Shown: positions 1 to 6,773 of the stretch, piece by piece
Layout of the letters: each line of letters begins with the position of its first letter
Numbering within the stretch: the first letter of the stretch is position 1
From: an uncultured Robinsoniella sp.
GTDB lineage: Bacteria; Bacillota; Clostridia; Lachnospirales; Lachnospiraceae
Length of the DNA stretch: 13,482 bases
Assembly: GCA_900540475.1 (NCBI GenBank)
Contig: UQGG01000098.1
Coordinates: 1-13,482, forward strand
Direction of reading: 5' to 3'
Program-made: the position numbers and the translations under genes
Notes under the pieces: model-generated
What the model was told of the DNA's origin: nothing
Database searches by the model: none
Seen by the model: only the letters and a program-made list of their open reading frames with translations

Positions 1-5
1 ACTGA

Positions 6-33
6 ACCGAGAAATGCATCAGGATTTCTCGGT
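6..33. repeat. Perfect 10-bp inverted repeat (hairpin) at the left edge
   Basis: The arms ACCGAGAAAT (6-15) and ATTTCTCGGT (24-33) are exact reverse complements separated by an 8-nt loop. The hairpin lies about 150 bases beyond the stop codon of the response regulator, which is transcribed towards it. It could therefore form the 3' end of that transcript, but no T-tract follows on either strand, so it is not a classical intrinsic terminator. It may instead be the end of a dispersed repeat whose other part lies at 34-141. The structure is seen directly; its role is unknown. Confidence 0.55.
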
Positions 34-129
34 GAATGCCCGCGTGCCGCCAAAAAGCGCTTCGGAAAGGTTAGAAAATACCAGTTCTGCGGCCAGCTGA
101 CGGAGTCCATACCAGTTTCCCACACCCAT
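19..129 (-). CDS. Possible 36-residue small ORF, may be part of a repeat rather than a gene
   Basis: An ATG at 129 opens a frame beginning MGVGNWYGLRQLAAELVF and closing with TGA at 19-21, inside the hairpin at 6-33. In-frame GTG codons lie a little further upstream, just after an in-frame TAG. No good ribosome binding site precedes any of these starts. The peptide is not obviously random: it has an amphipathic Leu/Ala stretch and ends GGTRAFTEKS. The opposite strand is also open from ATG 14 to TGA 98-100 (28 residues). Both strands being open favours conserved repeat DNA over a translated gene. No function can be assigned. Confidence 0.2.
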   Translation of the reverse strand: MGVGNWYGLRQLAAELVFSNLSEALFGGTRAFTEKS

Positions 130-179
130 CTTTCTGTACACTACCTACTGATACAAAGCGTATTTTATCATCAAAACCA

Positions 180-1250
180 CTACTCATTCCTTCTCCGAAC
201 CGTCCCCTTATACTCATTGGGCGTCTGACCCACATTCTTCTTAAAAATATCGCAGAAATAGCGGTAATTGCTGTACCCCACCATTTCGCTGACCTCGATG
301 ACCTTATACCCCTGGTTCAGAAGATCCTTTGCATGTTCCATGCGGGTTTTGGTCAGGTATTTGATGTAACTCATGCCCACCTCATCTTTGAACAGGATGC
401 TCAGGTATGCCGGGTTCATGGCTACCATATCCGCCAGTTCCGCAAGCCCGATATCCCGGTGGTAGTTTTCATTAATATAGGTCAGCAGCTTTTCTACAGT
501 ACGATGCATCCCTCCGATCCTGGAAACCTCCATTCGCTGAAGCATGGATCGGAATATTTCTTCCACAAAGATATTGACCTCTTCATAGGATTCCATATTT
601 TCCACATTCTGATAAGAGGGGAAGTGCTGTTCCTCCTTTCTTTCCCTGCGCTTTTCAAAATAAATGCCCAGAGCAAGACAGACCATTTTGTAGCTTTCTT
701 TTTTGTATTCTTCCAGCGTGTCCGTATAATTCTGAAGTGCCTCCAGGGTCCCGGCAAGCATTTCTTCATACGCAGTAATATCCGCTTCCTCAATAGAATG
801 CATTAATTCCTGGCTGATATCCTGAAACTCCTTCTTTCTGATCTGGGTTTCCTCTTTGCGGGACTGATTAGCCCTGTCAGCCAGGAGGCTTTCGGTCATC
901 TCCATGGTATCCCGTATCTTGTCCATCGTTATGGGCTTATCAATATAGCCTCTCACCCCAAGAAGAAGTGCTTTTCTTGCGTACTCAAATTCCTGATAGC
1001 CGCTGATCACCACAAAAATGGTATCCGGCGTGTACTCTCTGGCTTCCTCGATCAAAGAAAGACCGTCCATACCAGGCATACGGATATCCGTAATTACGAG
1101 ATCCGGTTTTTCTTCCAGTATTACACGCAGTCCTTCAATTCCATCATAAGCAAACCCAACCACTTCAAAATCCATTTTTTCTCTGGCAATCATAGCTTTT
1201 ATCCCATTTACTACAATATATTCATCATCAACGATCACTACTCTTTTCAT
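180..1250 (-). CDS. Response regulator with REC and AraC-type DNA-binding domains (YesN-like)
   Basis: This is a cytoplasmic transcription factor that should be phosphorylated by the adjacent histidine kinase. Numbering from the ATG at 1250, the N-terminal REC domain (about 1-120) shows the acidic pair D8-D9, the phospho-acceptor D55 in ITDIRMPGMDG, S83 in VISGYQEF and K105 in YIDKP. A helical linker (about 120-245) has charged, coiled-coil-like stretches. The C-terminal domain (about 255-350) is a double helix-turn-helix of the AraC/XylS type, with IGLAELADMVAMNPAYLS and VSEMVGYSNYRYFCDIFKK followed by the typical G-x-TPNEY. A TTG at 1256 is an alternative start, but AAGGAG (1260-1265 complement) is 9 nt from the ATG and only 3 nt from the TTG, so the ATG is preferred. 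The gene overlaps the kinase gene by 23 nt, which implies translational coupling. YesN-type regulators usually control carbohydrate uptake or degradation genes nearby. Whether this one controls the divergent operon is inference. Confidence 0.95.
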   Translation of the reverse strand: MKRVVIVDDEYIVVNGIKAMIAREKMDFEVVGFAYDGIEGLRVILEEKPDLVITDIRMPGMDGLSLIEEAREYTPDTIFVVISGYQEFEYARKALLLGVRGYIDKPITMDKIRDTMEMTESLLADRANQSRKEETQIRKKEFQDISQELMHSIEEADITAYEEMLAGTLEALQNYTDTLEEYKKESYKMVCLALGIYFEKRRERKEEQHFPSYQNVENMESYEEVNIFVEEIFRSMLQRMEVSRIGGMHRTVEKLLTYINENYHRDIGLAELADMVAMNPAYLSILFKDEVGMSYIKYLTKTRMEHAKDLLNQGYKVIEVSEMVGYSNYRYFCDIFKKNVGQTPNEYKGTVRRRNE

Positions 1251-3030
1251 TTGCAATTACTCCTTCCTGATAAGACAAACCTACCGTGACCGTAACCTTT
1301 GTCCCCACACCCGGCTCACTGTCAAATCTGACTCCATATCCTTCTCCATAAAACAGACTGATTCGTTCCCTTACATTGCGTACCCCATAACCATTTTCCA
1401 GAACTGACAAATCGGCAATTCCCACTCCGTCATCCTCAATGGTGAAAATAATCTTCTCTGTCTCCCGGACTGCTGTGACTCTTATACTCCCTTTCCCTAT
1501 CTGCGGCTCCAGCCCATGATACATGGCATTTTCCACAAATGGCTGCAGGATAAATTTTAAAATATAGACCTCGTCCATGTCAGCCGGAATGTCAAGTACC
1601 AGGGCAAACCGGTTATTATAGCGGAAGTTCTGCACTTCCATATATGATTTGATGTGGGCTACTTCATCTGCAACCTTAATCAGTTTATTGCCCTTATTCA
1701 GACTCAGCCTGAACGTTCGTGACAGAGCATCTACCATCTGCGCCATATCATCCGCCTCATGAATCACAGCCATACAGTACAGGGAATCCAGGGTATTATA
1801 TAAAAAATGGGGATTTATCTGTGACTGCAAAAGCAAAAGCTCCGATTCTCTTTCCTTTAATTCACTGGAGAGCAGACGCTCCCGCAGTTCCAGGTTATTG
1901 TTGACCATCTGCTTAAATTTATTGCCGATCTGCCCGACCTCGCTGGAATCAAATTCTTCTGTGATATTTCGGTTCCCCTCACCCACTTCCTCAATGGTGT
2001 TCTCCAGTTTCCGAAGAGGTTCATAGATTTTCCCGGATATAAATCTGGAAATATAAAAGCCCAGAACCACCAGCATAAGAATAATGCCCATTATGATAGC
2101 ACCGATCACATTACTGTCCCGGGTCAGCTCACTTTTCCTTATAATACTCACCATTTTCCATCCAGTGGGATCATTTTCCACGCTGGCAAATACAAACTGG
2201 TTCCCGAAGTCGGATTCCCGGAAATATTCCTGTTCAATCTGCTCCTGATCCTCTTCATTCCCTCTGAAATAAATAATTCCATTGTCCTTTTCATCATCCA
2301 CAACCATAAAGGAAACGCTTTGGTTTGCCCGGTGGGTAGAGCCAAAGGCTTTCTCAAATATCTTCTGCCGGATATTTACCACCATATAGCCGATCCCTTC
2401 ATAATTCCCCGGATCCACCAGTAATTTTCCCATGGACACCATTCCCCGGTTCTTATCCGGATTCAATATATTCTGCCCGTAAAATACTTCTTTACCGCCG
2501 GCTTCATTCATTTCCTTCACCCAGCTGGTCTCCAGCACATTTTCAACATGGTAAGAAACACTCTCTCCTGAATTCGCAGAATATGTATAAAGTTTTCCCG
2601 TTTTATCCAATACAATAATTTCACCGATCAGGGTTTCCTGGGTTGCAATTCTGCCCAGATAGGATTCCAGCGTATGCCGCTCTGTACTGGAAAAATCCTT
2701 GTTTCCATTCATAGCAGACTCCTTGAAAACAGACATAAAACTTGGATTTACAAGAAGGTTTCTGGTGAGTTCTATGATATTATTTAATTGTATATCTGTG
2801 ATTTCATCGGAGATTTCCAGGTTATAGGAAAAGTCCTCCTGGTAATTCCGCTCAATAATATGCTTGGAAAGAAAGTAACTTAATACCCCCAGCAATACTG
2901 TAGAAAATACAGCCAGTGCAATAATCGCTGTTCTGATCTGATCCTTGATCTTACACCGTCCAAACCATCTTGCTATTTTTTTCATTTGTCTTCTCCGTTT
3001 CAACTCAGTCAGAGCGTGTATGCTAGACAT
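1228..3030 (-). CDS. Membrane sensor histidine kinase, YesM type (extracellular sensor, HAMP, His_kinase)
   Basis: This 600-residue protein detects an extracellular signal and phosphorylates the response regulator encoded just downstream. A short basic N-terminus precedes transmembrane segment 1 (about 34-55). A large extracellular sensing region (about 56-305, probably Cache-like) follows, then transmembrane segment 2 (about 308-330), a HAMP linker (about 325-380) and the His_kinase domain. The phospho-acceptor is H408 in QSQINPHFLYNTLDSL. The ATP-binding part shows an N-box around N501 (QPFVENAMYHGLEP), D533/D534-G-V-G, a second glycine motif at GYGVRNVRERI and GVGTKVTV near the end. The start at 3030 is supported by AAAGGAGGAG directly upstream. 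A second ATG at 2985 (MKKIARW) has a weaker GGAGA and would remove 15 residues. No solute-binding protein or ABC transporter gene, the frequent partners of this family, lies in the window. Confidence 0.95.
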   Translation of the reverse strand: MSSIHALTELKRRRQMKKIARWFGRCKIKDQIRTAIIALAVFSTVLLGVLSYFLSKHIIERNYQEDFSYNLEISDEITDIQLNNIIELTRNLLVNPSFMSVFKESAMNGNKDFSSTERHTLESYLGRIATQETLIGEIIVLDKTGKLYTYSANSGESVSYHVENVLETSWVKEMNEAGGKEVFYGQNILNPDKNRGMVSMGKLLVDPGNYEGIGYMVVNIRQKIFEKAFGSTHRANQSVSFMVVDDEKDNGIIYFRGNEEDQEQIEQEYFRESDFGNQFVFASVENDPTGWKMVSIIRKSELTRDSNVIGAIIMGIILMLVVLGFYISRFISGKIYEPLRKLENTIEEVGEGNRNITEEFDSSEVGQIGNKFKQMVNNNLELRERLLSSELKERESELLLLQSQINPHFLYNTLDSLYCMAVIHEADDMAQMVDALSRTFRLSLNKGNKLIKVADEVAHIKSYMEVQNFRYNNRFALVLDIPADMDEVYILKFILQPFVENAMYHGLEPQIGKGSIRVTAVRETEKIIFTIEDDGVGIADLSVLENGYGVRNVRERISLFYGEGYGVRFDSEPGVGTKVTVTVGLSYQEGVIANEKSSDR

Positions 3031-3128
3031 TTACTCCTCCTTTAAAATACACTAATCTCTCCAGTCTTACAATGCCAATTTCTTCTTTCTTGAAATATCT
3101 TGTACAATACTTACAAATTTAGCTTTTT

Positions 3129-3156
3129 ATTTTATGCACTATTTCTATCTTTACAA
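3129..3156 (-). promoter_or_regulatory. Candidate promoter for the two-component operon
   Basis: On the minus strand a TTGTAA (-35-like, complement of 3151-3156) is separated by 16 nt from TAAAAT (-10-like, complement of 3129-3134). Transcription would start near 3122, giving a leader of about 90 nt before the kinase ATG at 3030. The match to the sigma-A consensus is fair. This is a prediction from base pattern only. Confidence 0.4.
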
Positions 3157-3179
3157 ATTCCGAAAACTGTGAGAATATA
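3150..3179 (+). promoter_or_regulatory. Candidate promoter for the catabolic operon
   Basis: TTTACA (3150-3155) lies 18 nt before AATATA (3174-3179), in an AT-rich stretch. The -35 shares its bases with the -35 of the divergent candidate promoter on the other strand, so the two could compete for polymerase. A start near 3186 would place the palindrome at 3195-3215 in the early transcribed region, where a bound repressor could block elongation. The match to consensus is moderate and another promoter cannot be excluded. Confidence 0.4.
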
Positions 3180-3194
3180 AAGCTATATTTCAAC

Positions 3195-3215
3195 ATCCTA
3201 CGTTGAACGTTGGAT
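3195..3215. promoter_or_regulatory. Imperfect 21-bp palindrome, candidate operator
   Basis: The half-sites ATCCTACGTT (3195-3204) and AACGTTGGAT (3206-3215) are reverse complements around a central G at 3205, with one mismatched pair (T3199/T3211). The site lies just downstream of the candidate plus-strand promoter and upstream of the first operon gene. The operon encodes a GntR/FCD regulator, a family that binds palindromes of about this size as dimers. Assigning the site to that regulator is inference; the AraC-type regulator usually prefers direct repeats. Confidence 0.5.
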
Positions 3216-3224
3216 AAACAACAG

Positions 3225-3257
3225 AAAGGATTCAGTATTGCAGGCAATCCTGCAATA
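3225..3257 (+). promoter_or_regulatory. Leader hairpin overlapping a TTG start and its ribosome binding site region
   Basis: AAAGGA (3225-3230) lies 7 nt before TTG (3238-3240), an alternative start for the racemase-like gene. That TTG sits inside a perfect hairpin: TATTGCAGG (3236-3244) and CCTGCAATA (3249-3257) with loop CAAT. In RNA the stem would bury the TTG, while leaving the weaker AAGGG (3259-3263) and the ATG at 3271 free just after it. The hairpin could affect start choice, protect the 5' end of the mRNA, or act as a DNA operator. The structure is seen directly; the function is inference. Confidence 0.45.
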
Positions 3258-3270
3258 TAAGGGTATTAAG

Positions 3271-3945
3271 ATGAAAATAGGATTAGTGTATACAAGTACC
3301 ACACCGGAATTAATTGAATTAGTTGAGCGCGAAGTGAAAAGCCAGCTGGGAGAAGAAGCGATACTGCTCAGTTATGAAGACCCAACGATTCTCTCTGAAA
3401 CAAGAGATCACGGATATGTGACCGCAAATGCTGCTGCCAGGCTGATTACCCTGTTCTTAAAAGCTGTTCAGGACGGCGCCGATGCAGTTTTGAATATCTG
3501 CTCTTCTGTGGGAGAAGCTGCTGACTGCGTACAGGATATGGCCAAATACATCGGTGTCCCTATCGTCCGGGTGGATGAGGAGATGTGCCGGGATGCTGCC
3601 CGCCGTGGTTCCCGCATCGGAGTGCTGGCTACGCTCCCCACTACTTTAGAGCCAACAAAGAATACCATTCTCCGGGTATCCAGAGAAATCGGAAAACCGG
3701 TAACGCTGACAGACGGTTTAATCGATGGTGCATTCGGACTGGATCAGGAACAGTTCAAGGAACTGCTTCTGAAAAAAGCCGGTGAAATCTGCCAGGATGT
3801 AGATATCATTCTCTTATGCCAGGGTTCTATGGCTTACTGTGAAGAATTGATTGCAAAAACTTACGGGAAGCCGGTGGTTTCCAGTCCCCGCTATGGTGCA
3901 GCCGCTTTAAAAGAGGCACTGCGTATGAAGGGTTTGATACTATAA
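3271..3945 (+). CDS. Asp/Glu/hydantoin racemase-superfamily enzyme
   Basis: This 224-residue protein belongs by its pattern to the Asp/Glu racemase superfamily, whose members racemise, isomerise or decarboxylate small acids with one or two active-site cysteines and no cofactor. The two expected cysteines are visible: C77 in NICSSVGE and C183 in LLCQGSMAY, one in each half of the duplicated fold. The N-terminus MKIGLVYTSTTPEL is a typical first strand and loop. Length fits the family. The ATG at 3271 is chosen because it begins at this first strand. A TTG at 3238 with a better-placed AAAGGA would add 11 residues (MQAILQYKGIK) and cannot be excluded. It is the first gene of the operon, 36 nt before the GH127-like gene. 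Association with a sugar-acid kinase and a BKACE suggests it works on a hydroxy or keto acid rather than an amino acid; this is inference. Confidence 0.85.
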   Translation: MKIGLVYTSTTPELIELVEREVKSQLGEEAILLSYEDPTILSETRDHGYVTANAAARLITLFLKAVQDGADAVLNICSSVGEAADCVQDMAKYIGVPIVRVDEEMCRDAARRGSRIGVLATLPTTLEPTKNTILRVSREIGKPVTLTDGLIDGAFGLDQEQFKELLLKKAGEICQDVDIILLCQGSMAYCEELIAKTYGKPVVSSPRYGAAALKEALRMKGLIL

Positions 3946-3981
3946 ATTTAAATAATATAAGATGGAAAGCGAGGTTTTATT

Positions 3982-5982
3982 ATGCTGACAAATACAACAA
4001 AATCCCCATTTTCTAAAGTTTCCCCACTCCCCTGGAATGCCGTTAACTGGACTAAAGGCTTCTGGGCAGATGCATTTCAAGCCTGTGCCAGTGATACCGT
4101 TCCCCATTTGCAAAGTATGTTTGAAGCTAAGGATATCAGCCATGTTGTGGAAAACTTCCGCATCTGTGCAGGCGAAGCAGAAGGATCCTTTGATGGAACA
4201 AATTTTGGCGACGGCGATTTTTACAAATGGATGGAATCCGCAATGTACAGTGCGGCAAAAAACGGAAACCAGGAACTGTTAAACCAGCTGGACGGGTACA
4301 TTGACCTTATCGGACGTGCCCAGCTTAAAGACGGTTATATTTCTACCAAGCAAATCCTGGGAGAACGCCAGAATAACGGGATTGCCCGGTTAGGCGATAT
4401 TAATGATTTTGAAGTTTATAACTTTGGACACTTATTTACGGCAGCCTGCCTTTACAAACGAATCACCGGCAAGGAGAACTTTCTGGATATTGCAAAAAAA
4501 GCAGCTGTATATCTGGATCAGATGTATCAGGAAAATGCCAGAAATGGCGAGGTCCAGACCGCGGTTTGCCCTTCCCACTACATGGGCCTCATAGAAATGT
4601 ACCGGACTACGGGGGACCAAAAATATCTGGAGCTTGCAAAGCTTGCCATCACGCTGCGTGACTCCGTGAAAGATGGCACCGATGACAACCAGGACCGTAT
4701 ACCTCTGAAACAGCACGATAAAATTTTAGGCCATGCCGTTCGTTCCAATTATCTCTATGCAGGAGTTGCCGATCTGTATGCGGAAACCGGCGAAGCGGAA
4801 TATAAAGATATGCTGGATAAGGTATGGCGCAACCTGATCGATAAAAAGCTCTATATTACCGGAGGCTGCGGTGCCCTCTATAACGGAACCTCACCTTATG
4901 GCAACTTCTTCATCGACCAGAAAATCCATCAGGCTTACGGATATGAATACCAGCTTCCCAATGTTACTGCATATAATGAGACTTGTGCTTCGATCGGAAG
5001 TGTTTTCTGGGCTTATCGTATGTTCCAGGCAGATCCGAAAGCTGAATATTTTGATATTATTGAACGCACCATGCTGAATGTGAACCTGGCTGCCGTCAGC
5101 ATGGACGGAAAGAAATATTTTTATGAAAACATGCTGCGCAGAGCGAAGAAACTGGATTATGAATTAATCTGGCCCCTGGAGCGAAGCGAGTACATTTTAA
5201 GCTACTGCTGTCCTCCAAACCTTGCCAGAACCATAGCACAGTCCAGCGAATATGCTTACACCGTTTCCCATGACACACTCTGGATGGGTATGTACGGAGC
5301 CAGCCGCTCAGAAATAGAGCTTCCCTGCGGCGCATCCTTTACACTGATTCAGGATACCAGTTATCCTTATGACGGAAAGATAACCCTGCGTATCGAAGAC
5401 CTGAAGTATGCCTCCCCGGATAAAAAGACCCCCATCTACCTGAATATCCGTATTCCCGGCTGGGTAGAAAAGGGAACCATAGGCATTGGCGGGGAAACCA
5501 CAATCTGTCTTACCCAAACTGACAGCCAGTCCTATCAGAAAATATGCATTAATCCGGACAACGTATCGGACAAAGTATCCGAAATCACCGTACTCTTTGA
5601 TATGCCTGCCCGTCTCACGACTGCCCATGCCCTGGTGGAAGAAACCAATAATCAGGCTGCACTGGAACGCGGACCCCTGGTTTACTGTCTGGAAAGCCCG
5701 GACGCAGATGTGGAAACCTTAGATGACCTTTTATGGAAGCTGGATGCTGAATTTAAACCCGCTGCATATAACATAGGGGGCAGAGACCTTACCGCACTGG
5801 AAGGAGAAGTATACCGCATAAACAGAGAAGAATACAACCGTGATTCCCTGTACCAGACCCTGCGTTATCATGGAATGTCCGAGACCCGTATCCGTCTGAT
5901 CCCATACTTTGCCTGGGACAACAGAGGATTTGGCGAAATGAAGATCTGGATGCCGGTGGCTTACAGCCATACCCGGCAGTAA
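3982..5982 (+). CDS. Glycoside hydrolase family 127-like protein (DUF1680, beta-L-arabinofuranosidase family)
   Basis: This 666-residue protein matches GH127 in length and layout: an (alpha/alpha)6-barrel N-terminal part (about 15-430) followed by beta-sandwich segments. Characteristic stretches are GHAVRSNYLYAG (250-261), ITGGCG (292-297), YQLPNVTAYNETCASIG (323-339) and SYCCPPNLAR (407-416). In characterised GH127 enzymes a Glu and three Cys hold zinc and one Cys is the nucleophile. The equivalents here are E333, C335, C409 (expected nucleophile) and C410. The general acid/base Glu, expected 16 residues before E333 in a GEAF-like motif, is Q317 in HQAYGYEYQLPN. There is no signal peptide, so it should act in the cytoplasm on an imported oligosaccharide or glycoside. 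GAGG (3971-3974) lies 7 nt before the ATG. The substrate may be a beta-L-arabinofuranoside or a related furanoside; the Gln makes this uncertain. Confidence 0.9.
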   Translation: MLTNTTKSPFSKVSPLPWNAVNWTKGFWADAFQACASDTVPHLQSMFEAKDISHVVENFRICAGEAEGSFDGTNFGDGDFYKWMESAMYSAAKNGNQELLNQLDGYIDLIGRAQLKDGYISTKQILGERQNNGIARLGDINDFEVYNFGHLFTAACLYKRITGKENFLDIAKKAAVYLDQMYQENARNGEVQTAVCPSHYMGLIEMYRTTGDQKYLELAKLAITLRDSVKDGTDDNQDRIPLKQHDKILGHAVRSNYLYAGVADLYAETGEAEYKDMLDKVWRNLIDKKLYITGGCGALYNGTSPYGNFFIDQKIHQAYGYEYQLPNVTAYNETCASIGSVFWAYRMFQADPKAEYFDIIERTMLNVNLAAVSMDGKKYFYENMLRRAKKLDYELIWPLERSEYILSYCCPPNLARTIAQSSEYAYTVSHDTLWMGMYGASRSEIELPCGASFTLIQDTSYPYDGKITLRIEDLKYASPDKKTPIYLNIRIPGWVEKGTIGIGGETTICLTQTDSQSYQKICINPDNVSDKVSEITVLFDMPARLTTAHALVEETNNQAALERGPLVYCLESPDADVETLDDLLWKLDAEFKPAAYNIGGRDLTALEGEVYRINREEYNRDSLYQTLRYHGMSETRIRLIPYFAWDNRGFGEMKIWMPVAYSHTRQ

Positions 5983-6024
5983 GAATCTTCCTATACTTTG
6001 ATCAAGATATAAAGGAGGTCCTCT

Positions 6025-6753
6025 ATGGCCCAGACAAAAACAGAAACGCCAATCCTTTCCAGATCTTTGCAGAATAAATCCATTGTCAGCCGCATCGTAA
6101 ACCAAATTACGGATGCCATTATAAACGGAGAACTAAAACCAGGAGACAAGCTGCCTACCGAAACCAGCCTCTGTGCCACTTTTGAGGTAGGACGCAACTC
6201 CATCCGGGAAGCGATTAAAATACTGGAAGCTTACGGCGTAGTCTACATCAAACGCCCTGATGGTACTTTCGTCAATGACCGCTACACCCAGAAGATGCTG
6301 GATCCCATGCTCTATGGCATCCTCCTGGAGAAGAACTCCTCCGATGAAATTATACAGCTTCGCAAAGTTCTGGATATCGGCATTATGCAGCAGATTATGC
6401 ACACCATCACTCCGGAACAGATTGCCCATATGGAGGGCTGTCTGGAGAACCTGAGAAGTGCTGTCTCTAAAAAAGATAAGAATATTGATGCCGTCTTAAA
6501 TGCAGATATCGACTTCCATATGGCGCTTACAAATGCCTCACAAAACCAGCTGCTGCTCAGCATGTATTCCTACGTAGACCGGATAACCATTCCCTCCAGG
6601 AAAAATGCTGTAAAAATGGTTCTGGCGGAAAATGATACCGATGATTTTATCCGTCTTCATACAGAAATACTGACCATGATTGCCCGGAAGGATTTTACCG
6701 GCATTGAACAGACCATAAATGAACACTATAAATTCTGGAAACAGGTAATTTAA
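6025..6753 (+). CDS. GntR-family transcriptional regulator with FCD effector domain (FadR subfamily)
   Basis: This 242-residue DNA-binding protein probably represses its own operon until a sugar acid or related metabolite binds. Residues about 18-85 form the winged helix, with LKPGDKLPTETSLCATFEVG, the recognition-helix region RNSIREAIKILEAYG and the wing VVYIKRPDGTFV. Residues about 95-238 form the helical FCD domain. The usual metal/ligand set is visible: D161 and H165 in DIDFHMAL, H212 in FIRLHTEIL and H234 in INEHYKFW. This set binds a metal and carboxylate ligands in characterised FCD proteins. AAAGGAGG (6011-6018) lies 6 nt before the ATG. It sits between the GH127-like and kinase genes, 42 nt after the first and 20 nt before the second, so it is cotranscribed. 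Candidate operators are the palindromes at 3195-3215 and 3236-3257. Confidence 0.95.
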   Translation: MAQTKTETPILSRSLQNKSIVSRIVNQITDAIINGELKPGDKLPTETSLCATFEVGRNSIREAIKILEAYGVVYIKRPDGTFVNDRYTQKMLDPMLYGILLEKNSSDEIIQLRKVLDIGIMQQIMHTITPEQIAHMEGCLENLRSAVSKKDKNIDAVLNADIDFHMALTNASQNQLLLSMYSYVDRITIPSRKNAVKMVLAENDTDDFIRLHTEILTMIARKDFTGIEQTINEHYKFWKQVI

Positions 6754-6773
6754 ATCCCTAAGGAGGTTTATCT

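Noticed and set aside
127..180. Possible terminator directly after the response regulator stop
   Set aside because: Only 4-5-bp pairings (for example TGATA/TATCA) are found and no T-tract follows a stable stem.
333..806. 157-residue plus-strand open frame across the response regulator gene
   Set aside because: It lies wholly inside the intact, clearly recognisable regulator on the other strand, has no ribosome binding site and reads as a shadow of that gene.
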